Source: Saccharopolyspora spinosa NRRL 18395 (lineage in GTDB: Bacteria; Actinomycetota; Actinomycetes; Mycobacteriales; Pseudonocardiaceae). Taken from it: a DNA stretch of 64,000 bases. This document shows positions 28,335-38,315 of the stretch, piece by piece. The stretch covers positions 372,001 to 436,000 of the forward strand of contig NZ_GL877878.1 in assembly GCF_000194155.1 (NCBI RefSeq), in the 5' to 3' direction. Every line of letters begins with the position of its first letter. Position 1 is the stretch's first letter. The translations under genes and the position numbers were made by a program. The notes below the pieces were generated by a model. The model did no database searches. It had not been told where the DNA came from and saw only the letters and a program-made list of their open reading frames with translations.

Positions 28335-28379
28335 GTGGCGATGCTTGACCGATGCCGGTGCGAGGGCCAGCTTCGACGT

Positions 28380-29354
28380 ATGGCCCGCCCACGTTCCGCC
28401 GAACCGCGAAGACCGGATCTACGAGTGGCTCGGGCGAAACTGCCCGAGTCGCTCGGCACCGCAGTCGACGCGTTCGAACGACATCTCGCTGCGGAACGCG
28501 GGTTGTCCGCGCACACCGTTCGCGGATACATCGGTGACGTCGTCTCGCTGCTGGCGCACCTGGCCGCCTCGGAGAACGGCGGAACCCCTGCTGCACTGGA
28601 CATTTCCGTCCTGCGGGAATGGCTTTCTGCGCAGCACGCGCACGGCGCGAGCCGGGCGACGCTGGCCCGGCGGACCGCCTCGGCCCGCACCTTCACCGCG
28701 TGGGCGTTCCGCGGCGGGCTGCTGCCCGTCGACCCGGGGCCGCGGCTGGCGGTGCCATCGAAGCAGCGGAAGCTGCCCGCAGTGCTGCGCGTTGACCAAG
28801 CGGGTTCGGCGATGCAGGCTTCTGCGGTGGGTGCGGAACAGGGGGATCCGGTGGCATTGCGGGACTACGCGGTGCTCGAACTGCTGTATGCCACCGGGGT
28901 TCGCGTCGCCGAGCTCTGCGGGCTCGACGTCGACGACGTCGACCGCGAGCGCCGGCTGATCCGCGTGATCGGTAAAGGAGACAAAGAACGCGCCGTGCCC
29001 TTCGGCGTACCTGCGGATCAGTCGATCGGGCGCTGGCTTTCCGATGGCCGGCCGAAACTGGCCAGAGAATCGTCCGGTGCCGCATTGTTCCTGGGTGTCC
29101 GAGGTGGACGGCTCGACCCGCGTGCGGTGCGACGCACTGTGCACGACGCGGTCGGCGTGGTGTCCGGTGCGCCGGATGTCGGACCGCATGGGCTGCGTCA
29201 CTCGGCCGCGACCCATTTGTTGGAGGGCGGTGCTGACCTCCGTAGCGTTCAGGAGTTGCTTGGTCACGCTACGCTCGCAACGACCCAGCTTTACACCCAC
29301 GTGACCGTTGAACGGCTGAAGGCGATCCATGACCGAACTCACCCCCGTTCCTGA
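28380..29354 (+). CDS. xerC: Tyrosine recombinase XerC
   Basis: 324 residues from the ATG at 28380 (GTG at 28335 would add 15). It resembles mycobacterial XerC throughout. The N-terminal SAM-like domain has [16 protein letters not shown]. The catalytic domain has [15 protein letters not shown] (Arg), GKGDKER (Lys), [15 protein letters not shown] (His-Arg), [16 protein letters not shown] (His and the nucleophile Tyr). XerC with XerD resolves chromosome dimers at dif. Its 3' end overlaps the whiG ORF by 26 bases. Confidence 0.94.
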   Translation: MARPRSAEPRRPDLRVARAKLPESLGTAVDAFERHLAAERGLSAHTVRGYIGDVVSLLAHLAASENGGTPAALDISVLREWLSAQHAHGASRATLARRTASARTFTAWAFRGGLLPVDPGPRLAVPSKQRKLPAVLRVDQAGSAMQASAVGAEQGDPVALRDYAVLELLYATGVRVAELCGLDVDDVDRERRLIRVIGKGDKERAVPFGVPADQSIGRWLSDGRPKLARESSGAALFLGVRGGRLDPRAVRRTVHDAVGVVSGAPDVGPHGLRHSAATHLLEGGADLRSVQELLGHATLATTQLYTHVTVERLKAIHDRTHPRS

Positions 29355-30336
29355 CCACGCCGGGGGCGACGCCGACACGGTGGCCGCGAGATCGACCTCG
29401 GTATCGGTGACCGCCCGTGATCAAGGCGGCTCGACCAACGGCCATGTCGGCGACCGCGCATCGTGTCGGAGGCTGTCCGTGGCGACCGCTGAGCCCGCCG
29501 CGTCCGCCGCGTCCGCCGATTCCACCGAATCCACTGCGTCCGCCGGGCCTGCGACCGGCGCGGATCACCGCAGCGGCGACGAGGTCGAGGCCGGAATAGT
29601 CGCGTTGTGGCAGGCATTCGGCCAGCGTCGCGACCAGAAACTGCGGGACCGGTTGGTGCTGCACTACGCCCCGTTGGTCAAGTACGTGGCCGGCCGGGTT
29701 GGCACCGGTCTGCCGTCGCACGTCGACGTCTCCGACCTGATCCAGTCCGGGATATTCGGGCTGGTCGACGCGATAGAGAAGTTCGAACCGGAGCGCGGTC
29801 TGAAGTTCGAGACCTACGCGATGCAGCGCATCCGCGGCGCCATCCTCGACGACCTGCGCGCCCAGGACTGGGTTCCGAGGTCGGTGCGCAGCCGGGCCCG
29901 CGATGTGGAGCGGGCGCTGGAGCGCCTCGAGGCGAAGCTGCAGCGCACCGCGACCGATGCCGAGCTGGCCAGCGAGTTGGAGCTGTCCCTCGATGAGCTG
30001 CGGGAGCTGTTCGCGCAGCTGCAGATGACCAGCGTGATCGCGCTCGACGACCTGATCGGCGCGGGTCCGGCGCAGGCTTCGCTGGCCGAGACGCTGCCCG
30101 ACGACCGGGCCGAGGACCCGGTGGCGGCGTTGGTGGACCGGGACAGCCGGCGCCAGCTGGCCGAGGCCGTGGAGCGGCTCAGCGAGCGGGACCGCGTGGT
30201 GGTCACCCTCTACTACTTCGAGAACCTGACCCTGGCCGAGATCGGCAAGGTGCTCGGCGTGACCGAATCGCGGGTCTGCCAGCTGCACACCCGCGCGGTC
30301 CTCCGCCTCCGCACCAAGCTCACCGAACAGGCCTGA
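29329..30336 (+). CDS. whiG: WhiG/FliA-type RNA polymerase sigma factor
   Basis: 335 residues from the ATG at 29329, which overlaps xerC. The first 90 residues are Ala/Ser/Thr-rich and poorly conserved, so a later start is possible. Sigma regions are clear: region 2 ([20 protein letters not shown], then [18 protein letters not shown]), region 3 ([16 protein letters not shown]) and region 4 ([20 protein letters not shown], then [16 protein letters not shown]). In Streptomyces WhiG starts spore-chain development. No flagellar genes are nearby, and the dprA-whiG-M23-rpsB order is that of sporulating actinomycetes. Confidence 0.93.
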   Translation: MTELTPVPDHAGGDADTVAARSTSVSVTARDQGGSTNGHVGDRASCRRLSVATAEPAASAASADSTESTASAGPATGADHRSGDEVEAGIVALWQAFGQRRDQKLRDRLVLHYAPLVKYVAGRVGTGLPSHVDVSDLIQSGIFGLVDAIEKFEPERGLKFETYAMQRIRGAILDDLRAQDWVPRSVRSRARDVERALERLEAKLQRTATDAELASELELSLDELRELFAQLQMTSVIALDDLIGAGPAQASLAETLPDDRAEDPVAALVDRDSRRQLAEAVERLSERDRVVVTLYYFENLTLAEIGKVLGVTESRVCQLHTRAVLRLRTKLTEQA

Positions 30337-30359
30337 CCTGCTGCAGAGGCCGGTTCCGG

Positions 30360-30442
30360 GCTTGTTCTGCGCGGCGGTGCGGGTGACGGAACATCAAGGC
30401 CACTTCCCACCGCAGCGGCTCTCCGCGAGACACCAGGGAAAT
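30360..30442 (+). repeat. Intergenic repeat family, copy 2 (short form)
   Basis: CTGCGCGGCGGTGCGGGTGA and then CGGAACATC open the copy; CAGCGGCTCTCCG and GACACCAGGGAAA close it. The end block resembles AAACACCAGGAAA at the end of copy 3. It begins 24 bases after the whiG stop. Confidence 0.6.
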
Positions 30443-30482
30443 CGACGTTTCGTGCTCCCCCGGAATCACCACGGATACGACG

Positions 30483-31037
30483 TCATCGCCACGGTTTCAG
30501 CCGGACGTGGCCGAAGCCGAGCAGGCGTAGCGGGTCGAGGTAGTCCCGGCGCTGCCGGGCGCCCCAGTGCAGGCAGGCCCGGGGCGGTTCGGCGGTGCAC
30601 CCCGGGTGGCCTGGCTCCAGATGGCCGATGGGCTGTCCCCGGGTGACCTGGTCGCCGACCGCGACTCCCGGCGCGACCGGCTCGTATGTGGTGCGGAGGC
30701 CCCCGGCGTGCTCGATCGACACCAGGTTGCGATCCACCATCCAGCCCGCGTAGACGACCATGCCGTCCCCGGCCGCCAACACCGGCTGGCCGACCTCTCC
30801 TGCGAGGTCGACACCGCGGTGACCTGGGCCGAAGGTGTGCTCCGGGGCCTCGAACGGTCGCGTGACGGCAGGCGGCGGTGCCAGCGGCCAGCCGAACCGC
30901 GCGGCTACCGGCGGCGCTGGCTCCGGCGCAGCACGCGGTCGTGCTGACACCGTGGGTGGCGGCTCGACGAGCGTTGCGGTGAGGCCGAGGGGCCCGGCGG
31001 CACTGCAGCAGATGAGGACGGAGATCAACAGGCGCAT
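30483..31037 (-). CDS. M23 family (LytM-type) secreted endopeptidase
   Basis: 184 residues from the ATG at 31037. An N-terminal signal peptide ([19 protein letters not shown]) is followed by a Pro/Ala linker and the M23 fold. Metal ligands [10 protein letters not shown] (HxxxD) are kept. The usual HLH of the last motif is CLH ([18 protein letters not shown]). That Cys form is shared with mycobacterial homologues at the same locus, so it may be a family trait rather than damage. It should act on peptidoglycan cross-links or regulate another hydrolase outside the cell. It is divergent from rpsB, as in Mycobacterium. Confidence 0.88.
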   Translation of the reverse strand: MRLLISVLICCSAAGPLGLTATLVEPPPTVSARPRAAPEPAPPVAARFGWPLAPPPAVTRPFEAPEHTFGPGHRGVDLAGEVGQPVLAAGDGMVVYAGWMVDRNLVSIEHAGGLRTTYEPVAPGVAVGDQVTRGQPIGHLEPGHPGCTAEPPRACLHWGARQRRDYLDPLRLLGFGHVRLKPWR

Positions 31038-31152
31038 GGTGCAACCGTGGCCGCGGGTGGCCCGGGTGAACAGGGGGAAATCAAGATCTGTGGACAAACC
31101 CGGCGGCTGTGGACAACTCGCAGTCCACGATCGGGTCAGCCGGGGCGTCCAG

Positions 31153-31158
31153 TACACT
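31153..31158 (+). promoter_or_regulatory. Candidate -10 element of the rpsB-tsf leader
   Basis: TACACT, about 285 bases before rpsB, in the 408-base divergent gap between the M23 gene and rpsB. No good -35 is seen. This would give a long 5' leader. Confidence 0.35.
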
Positions 31159-31401
31159 GTCAGCGCGGTTTCGTGTCCGCACGGACCGACTTCGCGTGCC
31201 CGCACGCCCAGCTTGAGCAGGTAGACCGACTTCGTGGTCGGCCACCGGTTGGAACAGCAACTAGTTCGACGCTTCGGACGCTGCTGCTCCCGGCAGGGTA
31301 CCGGCGCCCTCGCGGTCCCGAGCTCTTCGCCGAGCCCGGGTGGGGGCGGCCGGGTGGGTACCAGGGCGACGGGCCACCCGGTCCGCCGCGGCAACCGGAT
31401 C

Positions 31402-31419
31402 GCGCGCCAAGCGGCGCGC
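31402..31419 (+). promoter_or_regulatory. GC hairpin in the rpsB leader
   Basis: GCGCGCC-AAGC-GGCGCGC: a 7-bp perfect stem with a tetraloop that ends 26 bases before the rpsB ATG and before the AAGAGGTG ribosome-binding site. Its position suits S2 autoregulation or attenuation. Confidence 0.4.
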
Positions 31420-31445
31420 CTGACTCAAGAGGTGCGAATCAGGCT

Positions 31446-32264
31446 ATGGCCGTCGTCACCATGAAGCAGCTGCTCGATAGCGGCGTGCACTTCGGGCACC
31501 AGACCCGGCGCTGGAACCCGAAGATGAAGCGCTACATCTTCACCGAGCGCAACGGCATCTACATCATCGACCTGCAGCAGACGCTGACCTACATCGACGG
31601 GGCGTTCGACTTCGTCAAGCAGACGGTCGCACACGGCGGGACGATCCTGTTCGTCGGCACCAAGAAGCAGGCGCAGGAAGCGATCGCCGAGCAGGCCCTG
31701 CGGGTCGGCATGCCGTTCGTCAACCAGCGCTGGCTGGGTGGCATGCTCACCAACTTCCAGACCGTCCACAAGCGTCTGCAGCGTCTCAAGGAACTCGAGA
31801 CGATGGAGCAGACCGGGGGCTTCGAGGGCCGCACCAAGAAGGAAATCTTGATGCTGACCCGCGAGAAGGACAAGCTCGAGAAGACCCTCGGCGGTATCCG
31901 CGACATGAGCAAGGTGCCCAGCGCCGTGTGGATCGTGGACACCAAGAAGGAGCACATCGCCGTCGGCGAGGCCCGGAAGCTGGGCATCCCGGTCGTCGCG
32001 ATCCTGGACACCAACTGCGACCCGGACGAGGTCGACTACCCGATCCCGGGTAACGACGACGCGATCCGCTCCGCCGCCCTGCTGACCCGCGTGGTCGCCG
32101 ACGGTGTCGCCGAGGGCCTGATGGCCCGCAGTGGCCGCACCAACGGTGCCCCGGAGGGCGAGGAGAAGCCGGCCGGTGGCGAACCGCTGGCCGAGTGGGA
32201 GAAGGAGCTGCTGGCCGGCTCCGGCCAGGCCACCGAGGGCGGCGAGCAGGCCGCGCAGTCCTGA
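31446..32264 (+). CDS. rpsB: 30S ribosomal protein S2
   Basis: 272 residues. The ATG at 31446 begins [20 protein letters not shown], the canonical S2 N-terminus; the open frame back to 31047 is leader. Core motifs are [20 protein letters not shown] and [16 protein letters not shown]. An acidic/Gly-rich tail of about 40 residues is typical of actinobacteria. It forms an operon with tsf, 189 bases downstream. Confidence 0.97.
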   Translation: MAVVTMKQLLDSGVHFGHQTRRWNPKMKRYIFTERNGIYIIDLQQTLTYIDGAFDFVKQTVAHGGTILFVGTKKQAQEAIAEQALRVGMPFVNQRWLGGMLTNFQTVHKRLQRLKELETMEQTGGFEGRTKKEILMLTREKDKLEKTLGGIRDMSKVPSAVWIVDTKKEHIAVGEARKLGIPVVAILDTNCDPDEVDYPIPGNDDAIRSAALLTRVVADGVAEGLMARSGRTNGAPEGEEKPAGGEPLAEWEKELLAGSGQATEGGEQAAQS

Positions 32265-32453
32265 GTCCGCTTGCCGCGCGCCGGTCACGCGGTCGGCGCG
32301 CGGCGCGGTCCGGCTACCCGCCAGGCAACCTGGTGGGTGCCACCCGGGCCGGGTTCGCATCCCCACTGAGCTGGTTGAACGCCACGGGACGCGGCCCGGC
32401 CGATGTCTGCAAGACCTTCGAAGCTGCGTACTAAGAGGGACGGATAACGCACG

Positions 32454-33269
32454 ATGGCGAACTTCAGTGCGGCCGACGTCAAGCGTCTTCGCGAGCTGAC
32501 CGGCGCCGGCATGATGGACTGCAAGAAGGCTCTTGAGCAGGCCGACGGCGACTTCGACAAGGCCGTCGAGAGCCTGCGCATCAAGGGCGCCAAGGACGTG
32601 GGCAAGCGTGCCGAGCGCGCCACCGCCGAGGGCCTGGTCGCCGCCGACGGCGGCGTGCTGATCGAGCTGAACAGCGAGACCGACTTCGTCGCCAAGAACG
32701 ACGAGTTCATCGAGCTGGCCAGCAAGGTCGTCGCCGCGGTCCAGGCCGCCGGTGCCGCCGACCTGGAAGCCGCCCTGGCGGCCCCGCTGGACGGCAAGAC
32801 CGTCTCCGAGGTTATCCAGGAGCTGTCCGCCAAGATCGGCGAGAAGCTGGAGCTGCGCCGCGTCGCAAAGTTCGACGGCGAGGTGGCCACCTACCTGCAC
32901 CGCCGGTCCGCGGACCTGCCCCCGGCGGTCGGCGTGCTGGTCGAGTACACCGGTGACAATGCCGACGCAGCGCGGGGTGCCGCGATGCAGGTCGCCGCGC
33001 TCAAGCCGAAGTACCTCAGCCGCGACGACGTCCCGGAGGACATCGTCGCCAACGAGCGGCGCATCGCCGAGGAGACCGCGAAGGCCGAGGGCAAGCCGGA
33101 GAAGGCGCTGCCGAAGATCGTCGAGGGTCGCCTGAACGGGTTCTTCAAGGAGAACGCCCTGCTGGACCAGTCGTCCGTGCAGGAGAGCAAGAAGACCGTC
33201 AAGGCCCTGCTCGACGAGGCCGGCGTGACCGTCACCGGCTTCGTCCGGTTCGAGGTCGGCCAGGCCTGA
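32454..33269 (+). CDS. tsf: Elongation factor Ts
   Basis: 271 residues. EF-Ts exchanges GDP on EF-Tu. The N-terminal UBA domain [20 protein letters not shown] with MMDCKKAL, then the [10 protein letters not shown] motif that contacts EF-Tu, are clear. It follows rpsB with a 189-base spacer that holds no gene. A double hairpin closes the unit. Confidence 0.97.
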   Translation: MANFSAADVKRLRELTGAGMMDCKKALEQADGDFDKAVESLRIKGAKDVGKRAERATAEGLVAADGGVLIELNSETDFVAKNDEFIELASKVVAAVQAAGAADLEAALAAPLDGKTVSEVIQELSAKIGEKLELRRVAKFDGEVATYLHRRSADLPPAVGVLVEYTGDNADAARGAAMQVAALKPKYLSRDDVPEDIVANERRIAEETAKAEGKPEKALPKIVEGRLNGFFKENALLDQSSVQESKKTVKALLDEAGVTVTGFVRFEVGQA

Positions 33270-33306
33270 TCGGTCGCTGTTCGGCGGCACGCCGGGCGGC
33301 ATCGCA

Positions 33307-33385
33307 GGTTCACCGGCTGTGGTGAACCGGTCACGGCCGCCAGCCACGGCACCAGCGCCCCGCCTTCGTTCGCAAGGCGGGGCGC
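33307..33385 (+). terminator. Double hairpin terminator after tsf
   Basis: First hairpin: GGTTCACC/GGTGAACC (33307-33314, 33321-33328). Second: a perfect 12-bp stem (33355-33366 with 33374-33385), 7-base loop, followed by TTTCG. The second is the likely intrinsic terminator of rpsB-tsf. Confidence 0.88.
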
Positions 33386-33481
33386 TTTCGCAAGATCGCG
33401 GCGCCTGGCGCGGCGCCGTTGTCGGCGAGCGGGCCAATCCGCGCAAACTTCAAGCCATATCGAACCTCGCGGGAGGAACCA

Positions 33482-34231
33482 GTGACCGACGACGGCCCAG
33501 CGAAGCGCGGCTACAGCCGGGTGCTGCTCAAATTGGGCGGCGAGATGTTCGGCGGGGGCAGCGTCGGGATCGACCCGGACGTGGTCGGCACGGTCGCCCG
33601 GCAGATCGCCGAGATCGTCGCCGACGGGGTCGAGGTGGCCATCGTGATCGGCGGCGGCAACTTCTTCCGCGGCGCCGAACTGCAGCAGCGCGGCATGGAA
33701 CGCGCGCGCGGTGACTACATGGCGATGCTGGGCACGGTGATGAACTGCCTGGCGCTGCAGGATTTCCTGGAGCGTGAGCACGGCATCGACACCCGGGTGA
33801 TGACCGCGATCACTATGGGGCAGGTCGCCGAGCCGTACATCCCGCGGCGCGCGATGCGGCACATGGAGAAGGGACGTGTGGTCATCTTCGGTGCCGGCAC
33901 CGGCATGCCGTACTTCTCCACCGACACCACTGCGGCGCAGCGGGCGCTGGAGATCGGCTGCGAGGTGGTGCTGATGGCCAAGGCGGTCGACGGCGTCTAC
34001 ACCGCCGACCCGAAGACCACCCCGGACGCGAAGCTGTTCGATAGCATCACGCACCGCGAGGTGCTGGAACGCGGGCTGAAGGTCGCCGACGCGACCGCCT
34101 TCAGCCTGTGCATGGACAACCAAATGCCGATCCTGGTGTTCAACCTGCTGGAAGAAGGCAACATCGCCCGCGCTGTCGGCGGTGAGAAGATCGGCACGCT
34201 GGTCAGCACCCCGGACGCTCCGTCGGCCTGA
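33482..34231 (+). CDS. pyrH: Uridylate kinase
   Basis: 249 residues from the GTG at 33482, preceded by GGGAGGA; the upstream frame from 33419 includes the RBS and is rejected. UMP kinase motifs are [36 protein letters not shown] and [20 protein letters not shown]. It makes UDP from UMP and is a hexamer controlled by GTP and UTP. It precedes frr, the conserved order. Confidence 0.96.
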   Translation: MTDDGPAKRGYSRVLLKLGGEMFGGGSVGIDPDVVGTVARQIAEIVADGVEVAIVIGGGNFFRGAELQQRGMERARGDYMAMLGTVMNCLALQDFLEREHGIDTRVMTAITMGQVAEPYIPRRAMRHMEKGRVVIFGAGTGMPYFSTDTTAAQRALEIGCEVVLMAKAVDGVYTADPKTTPDAKLFDSITHREVLERGLKVADATAFSLCMDNQMPILVFNLLEEGNIARAVGGEKIGTLVSTPDAPSA

Positions 34232-34331
34232 GGGTGCTGGATCCTGATCTGCGGCGGGCCCGCACTGGGGGCGCGCCGCGCAGCAGGCGACACTACGAAT
34301 GTCCACCGGTCGGCAGACTTAAGGAGCAGCC

Positions 34332-34889
34332 GTGATCGACGAAGCTCTTCTCGAAGGCGAGGAGAAGATGCAAAAGGCGGTGGAGGTGGCCAAGGACGAG
34401 CTGGCTACCGTCCGCACCGGCCGCGCGAACCCCGCGATGTTCTCGGGCATCGTCGTCGACTACTACGGTTCGCCGACGCCGTTGAACCAGCTCGCCAGCG
34501 TCTCCGTGCCGGAGGCGCGGCTGGTGGTCATCAAGCCCTACGACGCCAGCCAGCTGGCGGCTATGGAGAAGGCCATCCGCGACTCCGACCTCGGCGTGAA
34601 CCCGTCCAACGACGGCCAGCTCATCCGGGTGGCGATCCCGCAGATGACCGAGGAGCGCCGCAAGGAGATGGTCAAGCTCGCCAAGCACAAGGGCGAGGAA
34701 GGCAAGATCACCCTGCGGGGCATCCGCCGCAAGGTGAAGGAAGAGATCGACCGGATCGTCAAGGACGGCGAGGCCGGCGAGGACGAGGGCACTCGCGGTG
34801 AGAAGGAGTTGGAGAACCTCACCCACCGCTACGTCGCCCAGATCGACGAGCTGGTCAAGCACAAGGAAGCAGAGCTGCTAGAGGTCTGA
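34332..34889 (+). CDS. frr: Ribosome recycling factor
   Basis: 185 residues, exactly the RRF length. The helical domain shows [20 protein letters not shown] and [23 protein letters not shown] at 34332 follows AAGGAGCAGCC. With EF-G it splits post-termination ribosomes. It is followed directly by cdsA. Confidence 0.97.
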   Translation: MIDEALLEGEEKMQKAVEVAKDELATVRTGRANPAMFSGIVVDYYGSPTPLNQLASVSVPEARLVVIKPYDASQLAAMEKAIRDSDLGVNPSNDGQLIRVAIPQMTEERRKEMVKLAKHKGEEGKITLRGIRRKVKEEIDRIVKDGEAGEDEGTRGEKELENLTHRYVAQIDELVKHKEAELLEV

Positions 34890-34925
34890 GTGGTGACGGC
34901 CGGCCAATGCGAAGGTGAGTCCGGA

Positions 34926-35771
34926 ATGTCCGCTGGCAGCCCGGACCCGCCTTCGCGTCCTTCCCGGGCCGGACGCGATCTCCGTGCCGCCATCGGCGTC
35001 GGGGTAGTGCTCGGTGCCGCGATCATCCTCTCCCTGCTGATGGTGCGGTTCGTCTTCATCGGCATCGTGGCCGCCGCGGTGGCGGTGTCCACCGTCGAGT
35101 TGGCCAGCGCGCTCAAGCGCGGAGCCGACATCCGCATCTCGCTGGTCCCGGTGCTGGTGGGTGGGCAGGCCATGCTGTGGCTGTCGTGGCCCTTCGGGCT
35201 GCGCGGGACGCTGGTGGCGTTCGTGATAACCGTGCTGGCATGCCTGGCGTGGCGGTTCCGGCACGGCGTGGACGGCTACGTGCGGGACGTGACCGCGTCG
35301 GTGTTCACCGCTGCCTACGTACCGCTGTTCGCCGCTTTCGCGGCGATGCTGGTGCGGCCGGAGGACGGCGCGTTCCGGGCGTTGTGCTTCGTGATCGGTG
35401 TCGTCGCTTCGGACACCGGTGGCTACGCGTTCGGCGTGCTGTTCGGGAAGCATCCGATGGCACCGAAGATCAGCCCGAAGAAGTCCTGGGAGGGCTTCGG
35501 TGGGTCGATGCTGGTCGGTGTGGTGGCCGGCGTCCTCTCGGTGACGTTGATGCTCGACGGTCAGTGGTGGCAGGGCGCGCTGTTCGGGGCTGCCTTGGTG
35601 GGCACCGCGACGCTGGGCGATCTGATGGAATCGCTGATCAAGCGCGATCTCGGCATTAAGGACATGGGCAACCTCCTGCCCGGGCACGGCGGCCTGATGG
35701 ACCGGATGGATTCCCTGCTGCCGTCGGCCGCGGCCGCCTGGATGATGCTCTTCTGGCTGATCCCGACCTGA
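34926..35771 (+). CDS. cdsA: Phosphatidate cytidylyltransferase
   Basis: 281 residues from the ATG at 34926 with AAGGTGA upstream; the GTG at 34890, adjacent to the frr stop, is an alternative that adds 12 residues. About seven or eight membrane helices. The CdsA signature runs through VASDTGGYAFGVLFGKHP, KISPKKSWEGFGGS and, near the end, GDLMESLIKRDLGIKD and GHGGLMDRMDS. It makes CDP-diacylglycerol, the precursor of cardiolipin, PE and PI-containing lipids. Confidence 0.93.
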   Translation: MSAGSPDPPSRPSRAGRDLRAAIGVGVVLGAAIILSLLMVRFVFIGIVAAAVAVSTVELASALKRGADIRISLVPVLVGGQAMLWLSWPFGLRGTLVAFVITVLACLAWRFRHGVDGYVRDVTASVFTAAYVPLFAAFAAMLVRPEDGAFRALCFVIGVVASDTGGYAFGVLFGKHPMAPKISPKKSWEGFGGSMLVGVVAGVLSVTLMLDGQWWQGALFGAALVGTATLGDLMESLIKRDLGIKDMGNLLPGHGGLMDRMDSLLPSAAAAWMMLFWLIPT

Positions 35772-35874
35772 GGAACCCGCTGCTCGGCATTGCGTCAACG
35801 CTCGGTGTCGGGTACCTGGGAGCGGTCGGTTGCGCCGCTTCGAAGACGAAGGACTAACCGGTTCAAGGACAGTG

Positions 35875-36606
35875 ATGCGAACCTGGCGGAAGCCGGCCCG
35901 GCCGCAGGTGACGCCGAGCCCGAACATCTGGCATTGGCCGGAGCTCTTCGAGATCGAGAACCGGGCCCAGGACTCCACCGGCGCGTTGTGGCGGGCGCTG
36001 CGGGAGCGCTGCGAGTGGGCCGGTCGCGACGTGGTCGACATCGGCTGCGGCGACGGCTTTCACCTGCCGCTGTTCGCCGCCACGGCCCGGACGGTGATCG
36101 GCGTCGAACCGCATCCGCCGCTGGCCGAACGCGCTCGCGGCCGGCTGGCCGGAACTCCTGGTGTGGACGTCAGGGTCGCGCCCGCCCAGCAGTTGCCGCT
36201 CGCCGACGCCAGCGTCGACCTGGTGCACGCCCGCACCGCGTACTTCTTCGGTGCCGGCTGTGAACCGGGCCTGGCGGAGGCGGAGCGGGTGCTCCGCCCG
36301 GGCGGGATGATCGCGATCGTCGACCTCGACGCGTCCCGTCCGCCGTACGGGGACTGGATGCGAGCGGATGCTCCGCAGATCGATCCGGATGCGATCGAGT
36401 CGTTCTTCGAACGCCACGACTTCGACAGCGCCCCGGTGGACACCCTGTGGCGCTTCGACGACCGGGAAACCCTCGAAGCGGTGCTGGGCATCGAGTTCTC
36501 GGCGAAGGTCGCCGCCCGCGCAGCCCGCGAGACGCCCGGCCGAACGATCCCGGTCGGCTACCGCCTCCGCACCCGCCGCAAGCCGGCGGGCCTGTTGCGC
36601 GCCTGA
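35875..36606 (+). CDS. Class I SAM-dependent methyltransferase
   Basis: 243 residues from the ATG at 35875 with AAGGA just upstream (a TTG at 35830 would add 15). Motif I is VVDIGCGDGFHL (about residues 46-57), followed by an acidic motif II residue (GVEPH) and LRPGGMIAIVD. This is a UbiE/Methyltransf_11-type small-molecule methyltransferase. The substrate is unknown. In other actinobacteria a similar gene lies between cdsA and rlmN. Confidence 0.85.
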   Translation: MRTWRKPARPQVTPSPNIWHWPELFEIENRAQDSTGALWRALRERCEWAGRDVVDIGCGDGFHLPLFAATARTVIGVEPHPPLAERARGRLAGTPGVDVRVAPAQQLPLADASVDLVHARTAYFFGAGCEPGLAEAERVLRPGGMIAIVDLDASRPPYGDWMRADAPQIDPDAIESFFERHDFDSAPVDTLWRFDDRETLEAVLGIEFSAKVAARAARETPGRTIPVGYRLRTRRKPAGLLRA

Positions 36607-36927
36607 GCGGTGGGCTCGCGATCCGGTCAACGTCTAGCGGACCGACGTACTTCCGGTAGGTGGAATCGGCTGCGTCGCTGATGGTGCCGGGGGGCGGCGC
36701 GCGCTTGCGCTGCGCTCGCCGGGCTGGAGCATTCCCCGGGGAGCAGCGGCGTTGCCTGGGGGTTCGTTGGGTGCTCGGCGAAGAACTGGTGCTCGCAGGT
36801 GATCTCCCCGGTGACAGGGCAGTGCTGGAGCACATGGAGGAGTCGGTGCCGCTAGTCGGCTGTGTAGCAGCTGCCGTGATTCCGCTGATCGGAACCGGAA
36901 CTGCGCCAACGCCCGGGCGCGCTGGGA
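36607..36927. other. Gap without a supportable gene
   Basis: About 320 bases. Short frames on both strands lack family resemblance. On the minus strand a segment reading HCPVTGEITCEHQFFAEHP looks protein-like but has no start, so it may be a remnant. It borders the decayed MFS/Rrf2 remnants. Confidence 0.4.
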
Positions 36928-37119
36928 TCAGTCGCCGGTGGTTCGGGTGATCGCGAGGAAGAGCGCTGCGGTTGCGGCGACGACGGTTGATGCGGTGTCG
37001 ACGAGGGCTGGGCTCGTTGTGAGCAGTAGGCCGCCGCCGAGGGTTCCGGCGCCGATTCCCAGGTAGATCGCCGAGGCGTTCAGCGAAACGACCAGCGACG
37101 CTTCCGCCGGTGCTCCACT
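36928..37119 (-). pseudogene. C-terminal remnant of an MFS transporter
   Basis: The last 63 residues of a transporter-like frame, ASLVVSLNASAIYLGIGAG then TLGGGLLL, ending in a proper stop at 36928. This is the penultimate-helix motif of DHA-type drug exporters. No start or earlier helices exist. It is joined at 37120 to an Rrf2 N-terminus in another frame, so a deletion removed everything between. Confidence 0.7.
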
Positions 37120-37120
37120 G

Positions 37121-37225
37121 ATCAAAATGGGTGGCGAGGCGGGCGGTCGGCACCGGCTCGTCGTCCAGCCACGCCAACGTGAGGCAGCAGCGCAGTCCCC
37201 ACTCGACCCCTTCGCCCATCCGCAT
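37121..37225 (-). pseudogene. N-terminal remnant of an Rrf2-family regulator
   Basis: MRMGEGVEWGLRCCLTLAWL then DDEPVPTARLATHFD is the start and first helices of an Rrf2 winged-helix protein. It breaks off after 35 residues, before the recognition helix, and runs into the MFS remnant out of frame. A start at 37243 is also possible. Confidence 0.72.
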
Positions 37226-37276
37226 GACCTGGATGCCAAACATCCAGGTTCGCGTCGGTGCGAGCAGGTGCGCGGG

Positions 37277-38041
37277 TCACTCCCCGGTGCGCTGGGCGGT
37301 GTCCATGATGAAGAACGTGGCTCCCACGACGTCCTGGAGCAGGGCGAGCCGGCCGTACGGGGAATCGGACGGTTCGCGCAGCACCTTGCCACCCAGCTCC
37401 ACCGCTTTCGCCGCTGCGGCGTCGGTGTCGTTGTCGGGGTTGACCTGGAAGTACAGCTGCCAGTGCGCGGGCACGTCCTCGGGCAGCGCCGAGCTGGTCT
37501 CGAAGCGGCCCACGGTTGGCAGGTCGTCGACGTACCAGACCGTGTAGTCGAAGCTGTCGCCAGGCTCGCCGATCTGCTCCTGCCGGTAGCCCAGCAGTTC
37601 GGCGTAGAAGGGATCGGCGGAAGAACCGTCGCGGGTATGCAGCTCCGCCCAGCAGAGCATGCCCGCGTGGTCGCGGCCGAAGGTGCCGTTGGGCGGTGCT
37701 TCCCACAGTCCGATGGTCGCGCCGGATGGATCCTCGGCCACCAGGAACGTCTCGTCGGCGGGCGTTTCCGTCGGCGGGACCAGCACCTTTCCGCCGAGCG
37801 CGCGGATGCGCTCCACCGCTCGGCGCGCCGAGCCGCACTCCAGGTACAGCGTCCAGGCGGTCGGCGTATCGGTCTCCGGCAGCAGCAACCCGGCGACCGG
37901 CTTGTGCTCCTTCAAGGCGATGTTGTAGTCCGGGCGCTGGATCCAGTGCCAGCCGAGCAGGCCGGTGTAGAAGTCCCTGGCGTCGGCGACGTCGTGGGTG
38001 GCCAGATCCACCCAGGCAGGCGCACCCACTGCGATGGCCAT
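37277..38041 (-). CDS. VOC family protein with two glyoxalase-like modules
   Basis: 254 residues. The ATG at 38041 follows AAGGAGTAGCG, so the upstream ATG at 38062 is not used. Two beta-alpha-beta-beta-beta modules are visible: residues 8-120 (WVDLATHDVADARDFYTGLL) and 130-250 (WAELHTRDGSSADPFYAELL). Each has the pattern of extradiol-dioxygenase/bleomycin-resistance proteins and a possible metal-site Glu near its end. Actinobacteria carry many such proteins and no substrate can be named. It starts 51 bases upstream, in its own direction, of the Rrf2 remnant. Confidence 0.85.
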   Translation of the reverse strand: MAIAVGAPAWVDLATHDVADARDFYTGLLGWHWIQRPDYNIALKEHKPVAGLLLPETDTPTAWTLYLECGSARRAVERIRALGGKVLVPPTETPADETFLVAEDPSGATIGLWEAPPNGTFGRDHAGMLCWAELHTRDGSSADPFYAELLGYRQEQIGEPGDSFDYTVWYVDDLPTVGRFETSSALPEDVPAHWQLYFQVNPDNDTDAAAAKAVELGGKVLREPSDSPYGRLALLQDVVGATFFIMDTAQRTGE

Positions 38042-38315
38042 CGCTACTCCTTCGAAGCGCACGCCGCAGAGGCGGTCAATGGTCGGTTACCTCAGGGTGA
38101 CCGTTGCGCCGGTCCGGAAAACACGCGTGGTGGATCAAGCCGGTTCGGCCGCGCGGGGGCGTTACTGTTCGGTGTCTTTTCCGCAATGGGAACGCCCCCG
38201 AATGACGCCTTGCTACTGGACGGTCCGCGTGATCGACTAGTAGAGGTGACTCAGCGTGCGTAGTCGCATGCCGGAGAACCCGATCGAAGCACGTACCAGG
38301 GTTACAGGAGCAGCC

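Noticed and set aside
36634-36909. Minus-strand ORF with CPxxGEITCEHQ-like segment
   Set aside because: The protein-like stretch has no start, no domain match I can name and no conserved end, so it is noted only as a possible remnant.
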